A stretch of DNA of 64,000 bases from Paenibacillus_E qinlingensis_A (GTDB lineage: Bacteria > Bacillota > Bacilli > Paenibacillales > NBRC-103111): assembly GCF_031455095.1 (NCBI RefSeq), contig NZ_JAVDSB010000025.1:4787-68786 (forward strand), read 5' to 3'. A program made the translations under genes and the position numbers. The first letter of the stretch is position 1; each line of letters opens with the position of its first letter. Positions 23,354-32,765 of this stretch are shown here, piece by piece. The notes beneath the pieces were generated by a model that saw only the letters and a program-made list of their open reading frames with translations, had not been told where the DNA came from and searched no databases.

Positions 23354-24958
23354 TTAATGACGACAGCAATGCTGTGCGCGAATGAAGCTGCCTTCCCGTG
23401 CTTGGGTGTGTTGACCACCGGTCAATGATAGCGCGCCATTCACAACAACATGCGAGATGCCATCCGGATATTGTCTTGGATTTTCGAATGTCGCATGATC
23501 CTGAATGGTATCTGGATTGAACACCGCAACATCCGCGATGTAGCCAGGAACAATCAGTCCTCGCTTACCAAGCTTGAAACGCTGAACAGGGAAGGATGTC
23601 ACTTTGCGTACCGCCTGCTCCAAGGTCAGAATGCGATGCTCGCGAACGTACTTCGCGAATACACGAGGGAACGTCCCATATAAGCGGGGATGCGGCTTCC
23701 CAGTGTCACAAGTGAGACTATCTGACGCGATGAGCGATTTATCGTAAGCAACAACTTGCTGCACATCTTCGTCAGACATGTGGAAGTAGACGATGGAGAT
23801 GCGGCCTTCTTCTTCCAAAAGGAGATCCATCATACAATCGGCTGGCTCCTGCCCGCGAATCTCGCTAATCTCGGCAAGGTGTTTGCCTTCGAGATGGCGA
23901 TTGCGTTCCGTGTGCATGGCGGAAAGGAACACGCTTTGCCAGCCTGTGGAACAGACTAGGTTATCCCAGGTCGTCTGTTCGTGGCTTAATTCTTCACGAA
24001 CACGGGCACGAAGCGAGGGATCTCGCAGCACCTCAAGCGCACTTTCTATGCCGCCTTCTAGCACCCATGGAGGCAGAATCGTCGTTAAACTGGTGGATCC
24101 AGCATTGTACGGATACACATCGCATGTAACATCCATGCCGCGTGAGCGTGCATCCTCAATGAGCTCCAGCGCATCGGTAATTTGCCCCCAATTGCGCTTG
24201 CCAGCTGCTTTGAGGTGAGAGATGTGGAGGGAAACGCCGGCTTTTTCGGCAATCCAAATGACTTCTTTCACAGAAGGCAATAGATTGTTTCCCTCACCCC
24301 GAATGTGTGTAGAGAAGAGTCCGTTATATTTCGGTAAGACAGAACAGAGCTCAGCAATTTCCTCTTTGCTCGTATAGCTGCCCGGCGCGTAGAGCAGTCC
24401 GATGGAGAAGCCAATTGCACCAGCCCGCAGACCTTCTTCGAGCATTGCTTTCATCTGTGCGATTTCGGGCCCAGTTGCTGGACGATTGGCAAAGCCCATC
24501 ACCGCAATACGCAGTGCCCCGTGTGCAACGTAAGTTGCCATATGTTCAGATGGACGCGAATGAGCAACAGCATCCATATATTCAGCAACGGATTCCCATG
24601 GCCATTGCCATTTGGTTTGACCGAGCACAGGCTGCACATAGCTTTGAAGCAGCTCAGCTTGTGAGGGGACAAAGGGAGCAGGAGCGAGTCCGCAGTTGCC
24701 GACAACTTCGGCGGTAACGCCTTGACGCATTTTGATTTCACTGTGCGGATAATCGAAGATCATAAGATCGGAATGGCAATGCCCATCAATAAATCCAGGT
24801 GAGATCACTTGTTTGTTCACGTCGATGACTTTCAAAGCTTCCTCATGAAGCTGACCAACAGCGACGATCTGGTTCCCTTGGATACCGACATCACCGGCAA
24901 ACCAAGGATTTCCTGTGCCATCGACGATGCGGCCGTTTTTCAAAATAAGATCCAACAT
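23354..24958 (-). CDS. N-acyl-D-amino-acid deacylase (D-aminoacylase)
   Basis: A 534-aa amidohydrolase-superfamily enzyme that removes the acyl group from N-acyl-D-amino acids. Visible: the metal motif FIDGHCHSDL (H60, H62), GNCGLAPAP, 'SIGLLYAPGSYTSKEEI', 'STHIRGEGNNLLPSVKEVI', 'HISHLKAAGKRNWGQ' and 'LIASDSLTCDTGKPHPRLYGTFPRVFAKYVRE' with the conserved Asp. Length fits the family (~480-540). ATG 24958 has GGAGGTGAAGAC in front. It lies 20 bp after the PLP enzyme gene. It may also act on N-carbamoyl or N-formyl D-amino acids. Confidence 0.9.
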   Translation of the reverse strand: MLDLILKNGRIVDGTGNPWFAGDVGIQGNQIVAVGQLHEEALKVIDVNKQVISPGFIDGHCHSDLMIFDYPHSEIKMRQGVTAEVVGNCGLAPAPFVPSQAELLQSYVQPVLGQTKWQWPWESVAEYMDAVAHSRPSEHMATYVAHGALRIAVMGFANRPATGPEIAQMKAMLEEGLRAGAIGFSIGLLYAPGSYTSKEEIAELCSVLPKYNGLFSTHIRGEGNNLLPSVKEVIWIAEKAGVSLHISHLKAAGKRNWGQITDALELIEDARSRGMDVTCDVYPYNAGSTSLTTILPPWVLEGGIESALEVLRDPSLRARVREELSHEQTTWDNLVCSTGWQSVFLSAMHTERNRHLEGKHLAEISEIRGQEPADCMMDLLLEEEGRISIVYFHMSDEDVQQVVAYDKSLIASDSLTCDTGKPHPRLYGTFPRVFAKYVREHRILTLEQAVRKVTSFPVQRFKLGKRGLIVPGYIADVAVFNPDTIQDHATFENPRQYPDGISHVVVNGALSLTGGQHTQAREGSFIRAQHCCRH

Positions 24959-24978
24959 CAAGTCTTCACCTCCGGAAT

Positions 24979-26085
24979 TTATTCCAACATGCCCCGTGCA
25001 AGCACAGGCAAGCGTTCGAATGTGTCTCCACGCTGCATGACAACATGATTGTGCAGGTTAATGGTACTGCAAATATGATTCGGAATAATGCGCAGCTGGT
25101 CGCCGACTTTCAGGTCAGCGGCTTGCGCCGATGGGCCAAGCTCGATCATGCCGTGCTCTTCGGTCATGCGCACGAGCAGGGCATCTTCCAGGCCATGAAT
25201 ATGGCCGAACCCGCGCAGCTGCAAGGGATGCGTGCCTGGCTGCACATCGGTGGCGAAGGTTTTGCTGCCGCCGTCGATGATCGCCAGATCCGCCGAAGGA
25301 CGGCTCACGACTGTGACGAGCACGCTGCCGGCGCTGTCACCAAGCCCGCAGACGCCTAGCTGCGCCTGCATCCGGTCTTGATACACGTAGGTGCCGGGAC
25401 GAACTTCCGTCACCCCTGGGACTGCCGCCGCATACAGTGCCGTCGGCGTCGATCCCACGCTGACATCCGCGATGGCGATGCCAGCGGCTCTAAGGCGGTC
25501 GGCCAGCCGGGCCATGAGCTGGCCTTCTTCCAAACCGGCTGCTGCCACGTCGAGCGTGGGCTTGCCGGCAAGCAGGGCACCGCGGAACGTGTAGATGCCG
25601 GTTAGCCGCAGGTGCGGCATGCCCGCAATCTCCAAGGCAAGCGCTTCCGCCGCTTCATACGGCACACCGGTTCTGCGCAGACCGGTGTCAATCTCTAACC
25701 GAACCTGCAGCATATGACCATGCTTAGCCGCGGTTTGTTCCATCAGCTTGGCGCCGGCCAAGCTGTCTACGCCCACGAGCAGCTCGATCTCCTCGCTAAG
25801 ACGAATGGCTCGTTCAATCTTACTCGCAGTCACCAACGGATAAGCGATAAAGATATTCATAATCCCATGCGCAGCCATGACTTCGGCTTCGGAAACTTTC
25901 GCCACGGTTATGCCGACGGCACCTGCATCGATTTGTTGATGGGCGACAACGGGAAGCTTATGTGTTTTGGCATGCGGACGCAGTTGAACACCATGCTGCT
26001 GAACACGCTCTGCCATGGTTGCTATATTCCGTGCCATGATTTCTGTATCAATAAGGACACAGGGCGTTTCTAGGGAGATGGTCAT
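24979..26085 (-). CDS. DSD1-type PLP enzyme (D-serine dehydratase / D-threonine aldolase family)
   Basis: A 368-aa fold-type III PLP enzyme with an alanine-racemase-like barrel. The PLP-lysine motif RPHAKTHK (Lys40) is at the N-terminus, followed by 'GITVAKVSEAEVM', 'EIDTGLRRTGV', 'VSVGSTPTA' and 'EVRPGTYVYQDRMQ'. Near the C-terminus, 'EEHGMIEL' and 'IIPNHICSTINLHNHVVM' carry the His...Cys metal site typical of DSD1 and D-threonine aldolase. It should act on a beta-hydroxy-D-amino acid, giving pyruvate plus ammonia via 2-aminoacrylate, or an aldol split. It overlaps the regulator gene by 4 bp. Strong GC-ending codon use between ~25,100 and 25,700. Confidence 0.85.
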   Translation of the reverse strand: MTISLETPCVLIDTEIMARNIATMAERVQQHGVQLRPHAKTHKLPVVAHQQIDAGAVGITVAKVSEAEVMAAHGIMNIFIAYPLVTASKIERAIRLSEEIELLVGVDSLAGAKLMEQTAAKHGHMLQVRLEIDTGLRRTGVPYEAAEALALEIAGMPHLRLTGIYTFRGALLAGKPTLDVAAAGLEEGQLMARLADRLRAAGIAIADVSVGSTPTALYAAAVPGVTEVRPGTYVYQDRMQAQLGVCGLGDSAGSVLVTVVSRPSADLAIIDGGSKTFATDVQPGTHPLQLRGFGHIHGLEDALLVRMTEEHGMIELGPSAQAADLKVGDQLRIIPNHICSTINLHNHVVMQRGDTFERLPVLARGMLE

Positions 26086-26744
26086 AGGGAATCACTCTCT
26101 TTCGCGTTGCTTTTACCTTCTTCCAGATGGCTGTACAAGGTGTATTTGGAGATGTTGAGATACGTGCAAATTTTCTCGCCGCCTTTTTTAATCAGAAAAG
26201 CACCCTTGGCATCGAGCAGCTGAATCATACGCATCTTATCTTCTTTGGTCATGACGGCGACGGGTTTGCCGATGACTTCTTGTGCTTCTTGAATCAGAGC
26301 ATCGAGGAGGTCGCTTACGCTCGTTACGAACGATTCCCTCACCTCAGATGGCTCACCAGCGGGATTGATCAGGTTTTTCAATGTCTTCTCGGCGACCATG
26401 AGATCCGTGATATCCGTGTTAATACAGAGAGAACCGATGATTTTGCCCGCTTTATTTTTCATATAAATCGAGCTGGATCGCAGAATGCGTCCGTCCTTCG
26501 TTTGGGTCAAATAGTTAAATTTGTTGCCGTTTACATGATTGCCTCGGAGGAGCTCAAGACCTAGATTGGTGCCAGGATCTCCGACTTTGCGTCCCGTGAT
26601 GTGACCGTTGGCAATGGCGACGATGGTGCTCTCATAGGAACCCGTCAAATCGTGCAGTACGACTTCGCAGTTCTCGCCGAATTGAGCGGCAAGACCAGTC
26701 ACCAAATCAGCCAAAAATACGAATTCATCCTGAATGGATTCCAT
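26082..26744 (-). CDS. YheO-type PAS/HTH transcriptional regulator
   Basis: 220 aa from ATG 26744 behind AAGGGGGGATAACC (a longer frame upstream has no RBS). The N-terminal PAS-like YheO domain shows 'FGENCEVVLHDLTGSYESTIVAIANGHITGRKVGDPGTNLGLELL' and 'NYLTQTKDGRILRSSSIYMKNKAGKIIGSLCINTDITDL'. The C-terminal ~60 residues form the HTH_22 winged-helix (MIQLLDAKGAFLIKKGGEKICTYLNISKYTLYSHLEE). Such regulators often control D-amino acid or D-aminoacylase genes. It is the first gene of the operon and probably autoregulates through the inverted repeat at 26796-26828. Confidence 0.88.
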   Translation of the reverse strand: MESIQDEFVFLADLVTGLAAQFGENCEVVLHDLTGSYESTIVAIANGHITGRKVGDPGTNLGLELLRGNHVNGNKFNYLTQTKDGRILRSSSIYMKNKAGKIIGSLCINTDITDLMVAEKTLKNLINPAGEPSEVRESFVTSVSDLLDALIQEAQEVIGKPVAVMTKEDKMRMIQLLDAKGAFLIKKGGEKICTYLNISKYTLYSHLEEGKSNAKESDSL

Positions 26745-26795
26745 AGTGGTTATCCCCCCTTGCAGGTTGTAGGTTATTATGAGCAAAATGGTATC

Positions 26796-26828
26796 ACAAA
26801 CTTTTCGAATGTCAAACAAAAAGTTTGT
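26796..26828 (-). promoter_or_regulatory. Inverted repeat over the promoter of the D-amino acid operon
   Basis: ACAAACTTTT (26796-26805) and AAAAGTTTGT (26819-26828) form a perfect 10-bp inverted repeat with a 13-bp centre. On the minus strand a TTGACA (26810-26815 in plus coordinates) sits between the arms, followed 16 bp later by TACCAT as a possible -10. The layout suits an operator of the YheO-type regulator encoded next to it. Confidence 0.55.
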
Positions 26829-26949
26829 TAGGCTAAAAAAAAGTATGATTTTCCACTGTTGCTCATGATACTATGGTAAAAAGATCATGGTAAGAGGAAT
26901 GCTATGTGTTACCAGAAGATGGATCTGCTAGATGAATGGAGGATCTCCC

Positions 26950-28737
26950 ATGAAGCGGTGGTTTGCCAAATCACTCAATCGCAAGCTCTCATTGTTAATT
27001 TTATTCGCAGTTGTTTTACCTTTACTTACGATGGGAACGGTCTCCTACCGCATTGCAACCTCGGTCACGGAGGATAAAGCGAAGGAAGCGGGCATGAATA
27101 CCCTGAGGCAGATGACAGACAAGCTTGATTTTGTTATTCAGGATGTGGAGAACATGTCGATCTTCTTAATCGGGCAGAGGGATGTTCAGGCTTATCTTGG
27201 TAAAGAAGAAAGCGATATTAATCTGTATTCGCAGCTGATCGGGACACTATGGAACTTATCCTATTCCAAAAAGTATATAGCCAACATTACGATTGCGCCA
27301 AAAAATAGTAATCCTGTGTTATACACAACAACGATTACGAATTCAGGTATGGTGCCACTTTTGCAACAGTACGAAACAACGAATAAATCAGCACCCAAAT
27401 GGTGGTCGCCGCTCTATGACATTCAGACTTCCGACGGTTTACGTAAGGTCATTTCACTGGTTAGACCAATCCGGGACTTCAGTTTATTCAAAAACTTAGG
27501 CACCTTATCCTTCTCCTTAGATCAATCAGAGATTGAGCATTACTTGACCGAAGCAGGCTGGGAAACGAGTGGATTTGTTGTGTTGGTCGATGCCAATAAT
27601 CGGATTATTGCTGGCGGCGATTCGAAGTGGCTGATGAAGGATATGTCCGATGTATTCCCCAACCTGCATGGACTTACAGAAACAAGCGGCGTGTCGAGTG
27701 TACTGCAAGGGATGCATCCTTACACCGTTCTATACAATGGACTTCCACGCGTCGGATGGAAATTAATAGGTTTCATTCCGACTGAAATATATCAAAAACA
27801 AAACGGATTCGTCCTGACGGTTACAGCCGTCACCATCCTCATTGCACTTTTGCTGGCGATGGCGCTGGTTATTTATTTCTTGCGATGGGTCACGAATCCG
27901 CTGATGATATTGACCAAATATCTCAAAGATCTGAATCCTGACGAGATGATTCCTACGTTTGAGGTGAAAAGCGTGGATGAGGTCGGTTTGCTCGTTCACA
28001 GTTACAATAAGCTGAGTGACCGGATCAGCCGTCTGAAGGATCAAGTGCAGCTCAACGAAGCGATGAAGAAGGAAGCTGACATTATGGCGCTCCAAGCGCA
28101 GATTAATCCACACTTTTTATATAACACCTTGTCATCTATCCACTGGATTGCTCTGATGAATAAAGATCGGCAAATTGCCGAGATGGTCGGTGCACTCAGT
28201 GACTTCTTACGTTTTAGCCTAAATAAAGGGGAGGAGTACTGTGTTGTTCAGCAGGAGGTTTCCCATGCACGGAATTATGCGTACATTCAAGCGATTCGAT
28301 TCCCAGATCAGTTCGATATTGAATTTTTTATTGACCCAGGCATGACACAAAATGTCATGTTGAAGTTGCTGCTTCAACCCTTGATTGAAAATAGTTTAAT
28401 TCACGGTATTCAGAAGAAAAAAACCAAAGGCCATATCTATGTCCACGGCGAGCTGCGGGAGCATGATATGAAATTTGTTGTGGAGGATACAGGAATTGGG
28501 ATGGATGAGGCTAAGCTACGTGACATTCATGGACAATTAGCGAGCGCGAATCAGAAGCTGGGTATCCGAAGTGAAGCAGATGCAGAGAGGAAGAAAGTCG
28601 TGACCAGCTATGGACTCGTTAATGTGCATCGCAGGTTGCTGCTGCATTATGGTGCAGGTTCTGGTCTCGTACTGGAGAGTACGTTGGGTACGGGTACCCG
28701 AATTACATTCATCATTCCTCGTGAGATGGGAGAGTAG
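26950..28737 (+). CDS. Sensor histidine kinase (YesM-type)
   Basis: 595 aa from ATG 26950, 7 bp after GGAGG; an upstream in-frame ATG lacks an RBS. TM1 lies at ~10-32, an extracytoplasmic dCache-like sensor at ~33-280 (SNPVLYTTTITNSG, 'PKWWSPLYDIQTSDGLRKVISLVRPI'), TM2 at ~283-305, HAMP at ~305-360. His388 is in QINPHFLYNTLSSIHW. The HATPase domain has PLIENSLIHGI, DTGIGMDE and SYGLVNVHRRL. It works with the response regulator starting 5 bp later and probably senses an oligosaccharide for the ABC importer downstream. Confidence 0.92.
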   Translation: MKRWFAKSLNRKLSLLILFAVVLPLLTMGTVSYRIATSVTEDKAKEAGMNTLRQMTDKLDFVIQDVENMSIFLIGQRDVQAYLGKEESDINLYSQLIGTLWNLSYSKKYIANITIAPKNSNPVLYTTTITNSGMVPLLQQYETTNKSAPKWWSPLYDIQTSDGLRKVISLVRPIRDFSLFKNLGTLSFSLDQSEIEHYLTEAGWETSGFVVLVDANNRIIAGGDSKWLMKDMSDVFPNLHGLTETSGVSSVLQGMHPYTVLYNGLPRVGWKLIGFIPTEIYQKQNGFVLTVTAVTILIALLLAMALVIYFLRWVTNPLMILTKYLKDLNPDEMIPTFEVKSVDEVGLLVHSYNKLSDRISRLKDQVQLNEAMKKEADIMALQAQINPHFLYNTLSSIHWIALMNKDRQIAEMVGALSDFLRFSLNKGEEYCVVQQEVSHARNYAYIQAIRFPDQFDIEFFIDPGMTQNVMLKLLLQPLIENSLIHGIQKKKTKGHIYVHGELREHDMKFVVEDTGIGMDEAKLRDIHGQLASANQKLGIRSEADAERKKVVTSYGLVNVHRRLLLHYGAGSGLVLESTLGTGTRITFIIPREMGE

Positions 28738-28742
28738 TCAGT

Positions 28743-30296
28743 ATGAGAATTTTAATTGTGGATGATGAGGTTATTATACGAACGGGCTTATGTACCGTGA
28801 TCGATTGGAAAGAACTTGGCTTGGAGCTGCTGCCTGCCGCTTCGTCTGCAGAAGAGGCTTTGGAGCGCATTCCGCAGGAGAAGCCGCATATTGTTTTGAC
28901 CGATATTCGGATGTCGGGGATGGATGGCATCGAGCTTGCTCGGGAGATCAAACTTATTTTTCCGGATACGGAAATCATTATTCTCACCGGATATGATGAC
29001 TTTAGCTATGCGCAGCAGGCTTTACGTGGCGGTGTGATGGATTATTTGCTTAAAACAAGCCGCCCGGAAGAGATCATTAAAGCCGCATTGAAAGCGAAGC
29101 AGAACATCATGGATAAATGGGAGTCGGTGAAGCAGGATAACCTTCAGCAGGCTGCGTTGCGCTCACAATTGCTGGAGAGGGCTTTGAATCGTGGCTTGCA
29201 CGATGATGAGGAGGCTCGTGCACAGCTTCATCAGTGGTTTTGTAAAAATGGTGTCGACACCAAAGCAGATCATGGTGCGGGGATTGCCAGACAGGTACTT
29301 CTTGTATCCTGCTCGGGCTGGGTGACGTTTGCTGAGTTGCTGCAAGGTGCGGCTGAGAATATACTGTACGAGCTTTTGCCTTGTGTAACGCTGATGGATA
29401 AGGACCATCTCGTCATGGTTGTTCGATATGAAGCTGGGCTAACGGATGTCGCGGCTCTCCATAAAGCGATCCAACGGGTCACCGAAACACTGAAATGTGC
29501 TGTTTTTGCAGCGCTTGGACCTGTTGTACACGATGATGAGGGACTCCGTATGTCCTATCGGGTTGCGAAAGAAGTGTTTACCTTCCAAGGACTGCTCGGT
29601 TCAACAGGGCTGTATACCCAACAGGATATTCAAGATCGAAGCGGGAGCCGTACGGTTTGCACGGAGAAAGAGGAGGCAGAGCTTGCTGCTATCCTTATGA
29701 ATGATAATGCGACAGATCTCAGACATTGGGTCAATTTAAAAGTTCGAACACAGCTTGAGGACGCCGCGGCTACACCGCTGTCTGTCCAAGGATACTTGCA
29801 GTCGATGGTGATCGCTGGACATCGTTGGTTAGAGAGAGCCAGTACGACAGAGCAGGATCTATCGGCATTAAGCGCACTCTCTAAGCTAGAGGGGGAAGGA
29901 CGTCCTGAAGAGGAAGTATTCAAGGTGCTATCAGCGATCATGAACATCTTCCATCAGGGACTAGATCAGAATAAGTATGCCTACATCCATAAAGCGATTG
30001 CGTATATTCGGGATAATCTCCATCAGCCTATATCGCTCCAACAAGTTGCAGGTTTCGTCCATATTAATCCCAATCATTTCAGTGAGGTATTTAAGCGGGA
30101 GACCGGCTGCACCTATATTGAGTTTGTTACTCGGGAACGTATGAAGCTAGCTACGGATATTGTGCAGAGCACGCAAATGAAAGTGAGCGATATTGCTAGA
30201 CGCGTGGGTTATGAGGATATCAAATACTTTACGCAGCAGTTCAAAAAGCACACGGGAAGAACACCATCCGAGTTTCGACAAGGAGGCAAAGACTGA
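28743..30296 (+). CDS. AraC-type response regulator (YesN-like)
   Basis: A 517-aa protein. The receiver (1-118) has DD at 7-8, phospho-acceptor Asp54 in VLTDIRMSG, Thr in LTGYDDF and Lys in LLKTSRP (an unusual LLKTS instead of the common LLKPF). The central region is variable. The C-terminal AraC domain at ~415-515 contains ISLQQVAGFVHINPNHFSEVFKRETG and VSDIARRVGYEDIKYFTQQFKKHTGRTPSEFR. It is coupled to the kinase gene in front, and its likely target is the sugar importer operon starting 130 bp downstream. Confidence 0.92.
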   Translation: MRILIVDDEVIIRTGLCTVIDWKELGLELLPAASSAEEALERIPQEKPHIVLTDIRMSGMDGIELAREIKLIFPDTEIIILTGYDDFSYAQQALRGGVMDYLLKTSRPEEIIKAALKAKQNIMDKWESVKQDNLQQAALRSQLLERALNRGLHDDEEARAQLHQWFCKNGVDTKADHGAGIARQVLLVSCSGWVTFAELLQGAAENILYELLPCVTLMDKDHLVMVVRYEAGLTDVAALHKAIQRVTETLKCAVFAALGPVVHDDEGLRMSYRVAKEVFTFQGLLGSTGLYTQQDIQDRSGSRTVCTEKEEAELAAILMNDNATDLRHWVNLKVRTQLEDAAATPLSVQGYLQSMVIAGHRWLERASTTEQDLSALSALSKLEGEGRPEEEVFKVLSAIMNIFHQGLDQNKYAYIHKAIAYIRDNLHQPISLQQVAGFVHINPNHFSEVFKRETGCTYIEFVTRERMKLATDIVQSTQMKVSDIARRVGYEDIKYFTQQFKKHTGRTPSEFRQGGKD

Positions 30297-30428
30297 AATA
30301 TGTCCCCCTTCGCACCGAAGTCTCTCCCGTACCTTGGCAGACGAATGTCCCCTATACTAAAGGAGTAACGAAGAGCGCTCGCAAGTAAAGGAGCTAGTTG
30401 CTACGAAACTTTTGGGAGGTCCGAACGA

Positions 30429-31775
30429 ATGAAAAAGTCATTTATCGTTACACTGGCGGCTGCGATGTCACTTTCGTTGATGGCAGGTTGTGGGTCGAGT
30501 GGAAATACAGATGGAACGAAAGATACCACTGCACCGGCTAAAACAGAAACAGCAAAGCCTGGTGAGAAAGTTAAGCTTTCTATCTGGCACAACTATACAG
30601 GCGAAGATACACGTGCCAAAACCATGCGCGAATATATGGATAAGTTCAAGAAGGATCATCCGAATGTAGAGTTGGATATTCAGGGGATTCCACCCGATGG
30701 ATACCGCCCACGTCTAAAAACCGTAGCTGCAGCAAATGAAATGCCGGATCTATTCGTTATGTGGCCAGGCGTAATGACGAAGGAGTTCGTCGGTGGTGAC
30801 TTAATCCAGCCAATTAATGAGCTTCTTGATAGCAAAGCGGAGTGGAAAGGCAACTTTATGCCAGGTTCCTTCGACGATTTCACCATTTCTGGCAAAACGT
30901 ATGCGGCACCTATGGCCTTATCGCCAACATCCATTCTTTATTACAACAAAGAAATCTTCAACAAATATAATGTACAACCGCCGAAAACATGGGATGACCT
31001 GATGAAACTGGTGGATACGTTCAAAAAGAATAACGTAACGCCAATCGCGCTTGGTAACAAGGCGGCGTGGGTAGCACAATCAAGTATCCTGAGCTCCTTG
31101 GCCGACCGTGTAACAGGAACAGAGTGGTTCTTGAAAGCCGTTGATCAAAATGGCGCGAAATTTACGGATCCTGAATTTGTTCAATCCTTAACGTACTTGC
31201 AACAGCTTGGCAAAGCAGGCGCTTTCCAAGAAGGATTCAACAGCATCGACAACACACAAATGGAACAAATGTTCGCTCAGGGGAAAGCCGCAATGATGAT
31301 CGATGGCGGTTGGGCATTGCCGAACCTAGCAGCGAGCGCTTCCAAAGAAGCTCTTGCGAACTTGGCAGTTACTGTCTTACCATCCGTACCGAATGGTAAG
31401 GGTGATCCGAACACGCTTTCCGGTGTTGTTGGAACAGGTTTAGGTATGAGTAAAAAAGTAACTGGCGCGCAAAAAGCTGCCGCTTACGAGTTGATCTACG
31501 CGTTGTCAGGGCCAGAAGCACAGAAAGCGATTCTAGAAGGCAACCAGCTTGTAAGCTACAAGGTAGCATTGGATACAAGTAAAGTAACTTCCCTTTTCGC
31601 CGAAGTTTACAAAATGATGGGCACTGTAAAAATGACGCCTGTCTACGACGGCAGACTAAGCTCCTCAAGCGCAGATGTCGTGAACAATGGACTTCAAGAG
31701 CTTCTGATGGGCGCTAAGCCAGAGGATGTTGCTAAGAAAGTGCAAGATGCGCAAGCGAAAGCAATTGGCAAATAA
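30429..31775 (+). CDS. Extracellular sugar-binding lipoprotein (MalE/UgpB class)
   Basis: A 448-aa type-II solute-binding protein with lipobox SLMAGC (Cys21) followed by a Thr/Lys linker. Characteristic segments: KLSIWHNYTGEDTRAKTMREYMDKFKKDHPNVE, 'PDLFVMWPGVMTKEFV', 'LYYNKEIFNKYNVQPPKTWDDLMKLVDTFKKNNVTPIALGNK', 'MFAQGKAAMMIDGGW' and the C-terminal 'GAKPEDVAKKVQDAQ'. It captures mono- or oligosaccharide for the two permeases after it. RBS GGGAGGT. A terminator follows, probably giving excess binding protein. Confidence 0.92.
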   Translation: MKKSFIVTLAAAMSLSLMAGCGSSGNTDGTKDTTAPAKTETAKPGEKVKLSIWHNYTGEDTRAKTMREYMDKFKKDHPNVELDIQGIPPDGYRPRLKTVAAANEMPDLFVMWPGVMTKEFVGGDLIQPINELLDSKAEWKGNFMPGSFDDFTISGKTYAAPMALSPTSILYYNKEIFNKYNVQPPKTWDDLMKLVDTFKKNNVTPIALGNKAAWVAQSSILSSLADRVTGTEWFLKAVDQNGAKFTDPEFVQSLTYLQQLGKAGAFQEGFNSIDNTQMEQMFAQGKAAMMIDGGWALPNLAASASKEALANLAVTVLPSVPNGKGDPNTLSGVVGTGLGMSKKVTGAQKAAAYELIYALSGPEAQKAILEGNQLVSYKVALDTSKVTSLFAEVYKMMGTVKMTPVYDGRLSSSSADVVNNGLQELLMGAKPEDVAKKVQDAQAKAIGK

Positions 31776-31788
31776 GATTATGCACAAA

Positions 31789-31822
31789 GGACTCCAGCCT
31801 CAGCTTGGCTGGAGCCTTTTTT
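31789..31822 (+). terminator. Hairpin between binding protein and permease genes
   Basis: GGACTCCAGCC pairs with GGCTGGAGCC around a short loop and is followed by TTTTTT. Probably a partial terminator inside the operon. Confidence 0.8.
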
Positions 31823-31850
31823 CCAAAAAAAGCTTACAAGGAGGGGCATC

Positions 31851-32726
31851 ATGAACGTGTCCGCAAGAATGAGAGGATTCATCACCATAGGGCTCCTTCC
31901 AGCCTTAATCATCTATTTGTTTTTTGTTGTCGTACCGCTGTTCTGGTCGGCGTACTATGGCTTTTTTGACTGGAAAGGCATTGGCGCAGCGAAATTTATT
32001 GGGATGGATAACTATATCGAAGTTTTTACAGATCCGATCTTTTGGAAAGCTTTTAAAAATAACATGCTGATCGTTGCCGCCTCTGTCTTTGGGCAAGTGC
32101 CGATTGCGATGATCCTAGCGCTTCTCTTAATGCGCAGTACACCTTTTCAACGAATCATTCGTGCTTCCGTCTTTATGCCCATGGTATTGTCCTCTGTCGT
32201 TGTCGGGATTATCTGGGGATACATCTACCACCCGCAAATCGGTATTCTGAACTTCTTGCTGGATGGCATTGGCCTTGATAGCTGGAAGAAAGCTTGGCTC
32301 TCCGATCCGAAAGTATCGATGTTCGCACTGATGGTGCCGATCATCTGGAATTATATTGGTCCTTACATGATTATGTTCATTGCTGCCTTACAAAATATTT
32401 CTCCTGAAATCGAAGATGCTGCTCAATTGGATGGCGTCGGACCGGTTCGCAAGCTATTTGCTGTCACACTGCCCATGATTTGGGATACGGTGAAGGTAGC
32501 GATCGTGCTTTGTATTTCAGGCTCCTTGAAAGCGTTCGATCTGATCTACGTCATGACAGGCGGCGGCCCTGCGCATTCCACGGAATTGCTGGCTTCCTAT
32601 ATGTATAACAGTACCTTCAATGTATATCGTTTCGGGTTCGGCAGCGCATTATCCACAGCGATTATTCTTCTAAGTTTGCTTCTGATCGTGGGCAGTCAAT
32701 ATGTAATGAAGCGAGACTATCGATAA
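31851..32726 (+). CDS. Sugar ABC transporter permease (MalF/UgpA class)
   Basis: A 291-aa permease with six hydrophobic segments. The EAA loop is at ~192-211: EIEDAAQLDGVGPVRKLFAVTLPM. Typical 'YYGFFDWKGIGAAKFIGMDNY' follows TM1. RBS AAGGAGGGG. Works as a heterodimer with the next gene. No ATPase is encoded nearby, so it must use a shared MsmX-type ATPase encoded elsewhere. Confidence 0.92.
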   Translation: MNVSARMRGFITIGLLPALIIYLFFVVVPLFWSAYYGFFDWKGIGAAKFIGMDNYIEVFTDPIFWKAFKNNMLIVAASVFGQVPIAMILALLLMRSTPFQRIIRASVFMPMVLSSVVVGIIWGYIYHPQIGILNFLLDGIGLDSWKKAWLSDPKVSMFALMVPIIWNYIGPYMIMFIAALQNISPEIEDAAQLDGVGPVRKLFAVTLPMIWDTVKVAIVLCISGSLKAFDLIYVMTGGGPAHSTELLASYMYNSTFNVYRFGFGSALSTAIILLSLLLIVGSQYVMKRDYR

Positions 32727-32765
32727 GGCAGATCAAATCATTCATCTCTTGTAGGAGGGACATCT

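Noticed and set aside
24979..26085. Alanine racemase
   Set aside because: The fold is shared, but the N-terminal RPHAKTHK lysine context and the C-terminal His...Cys metal motif belong to the DSD1/D-threonine aldolase family.
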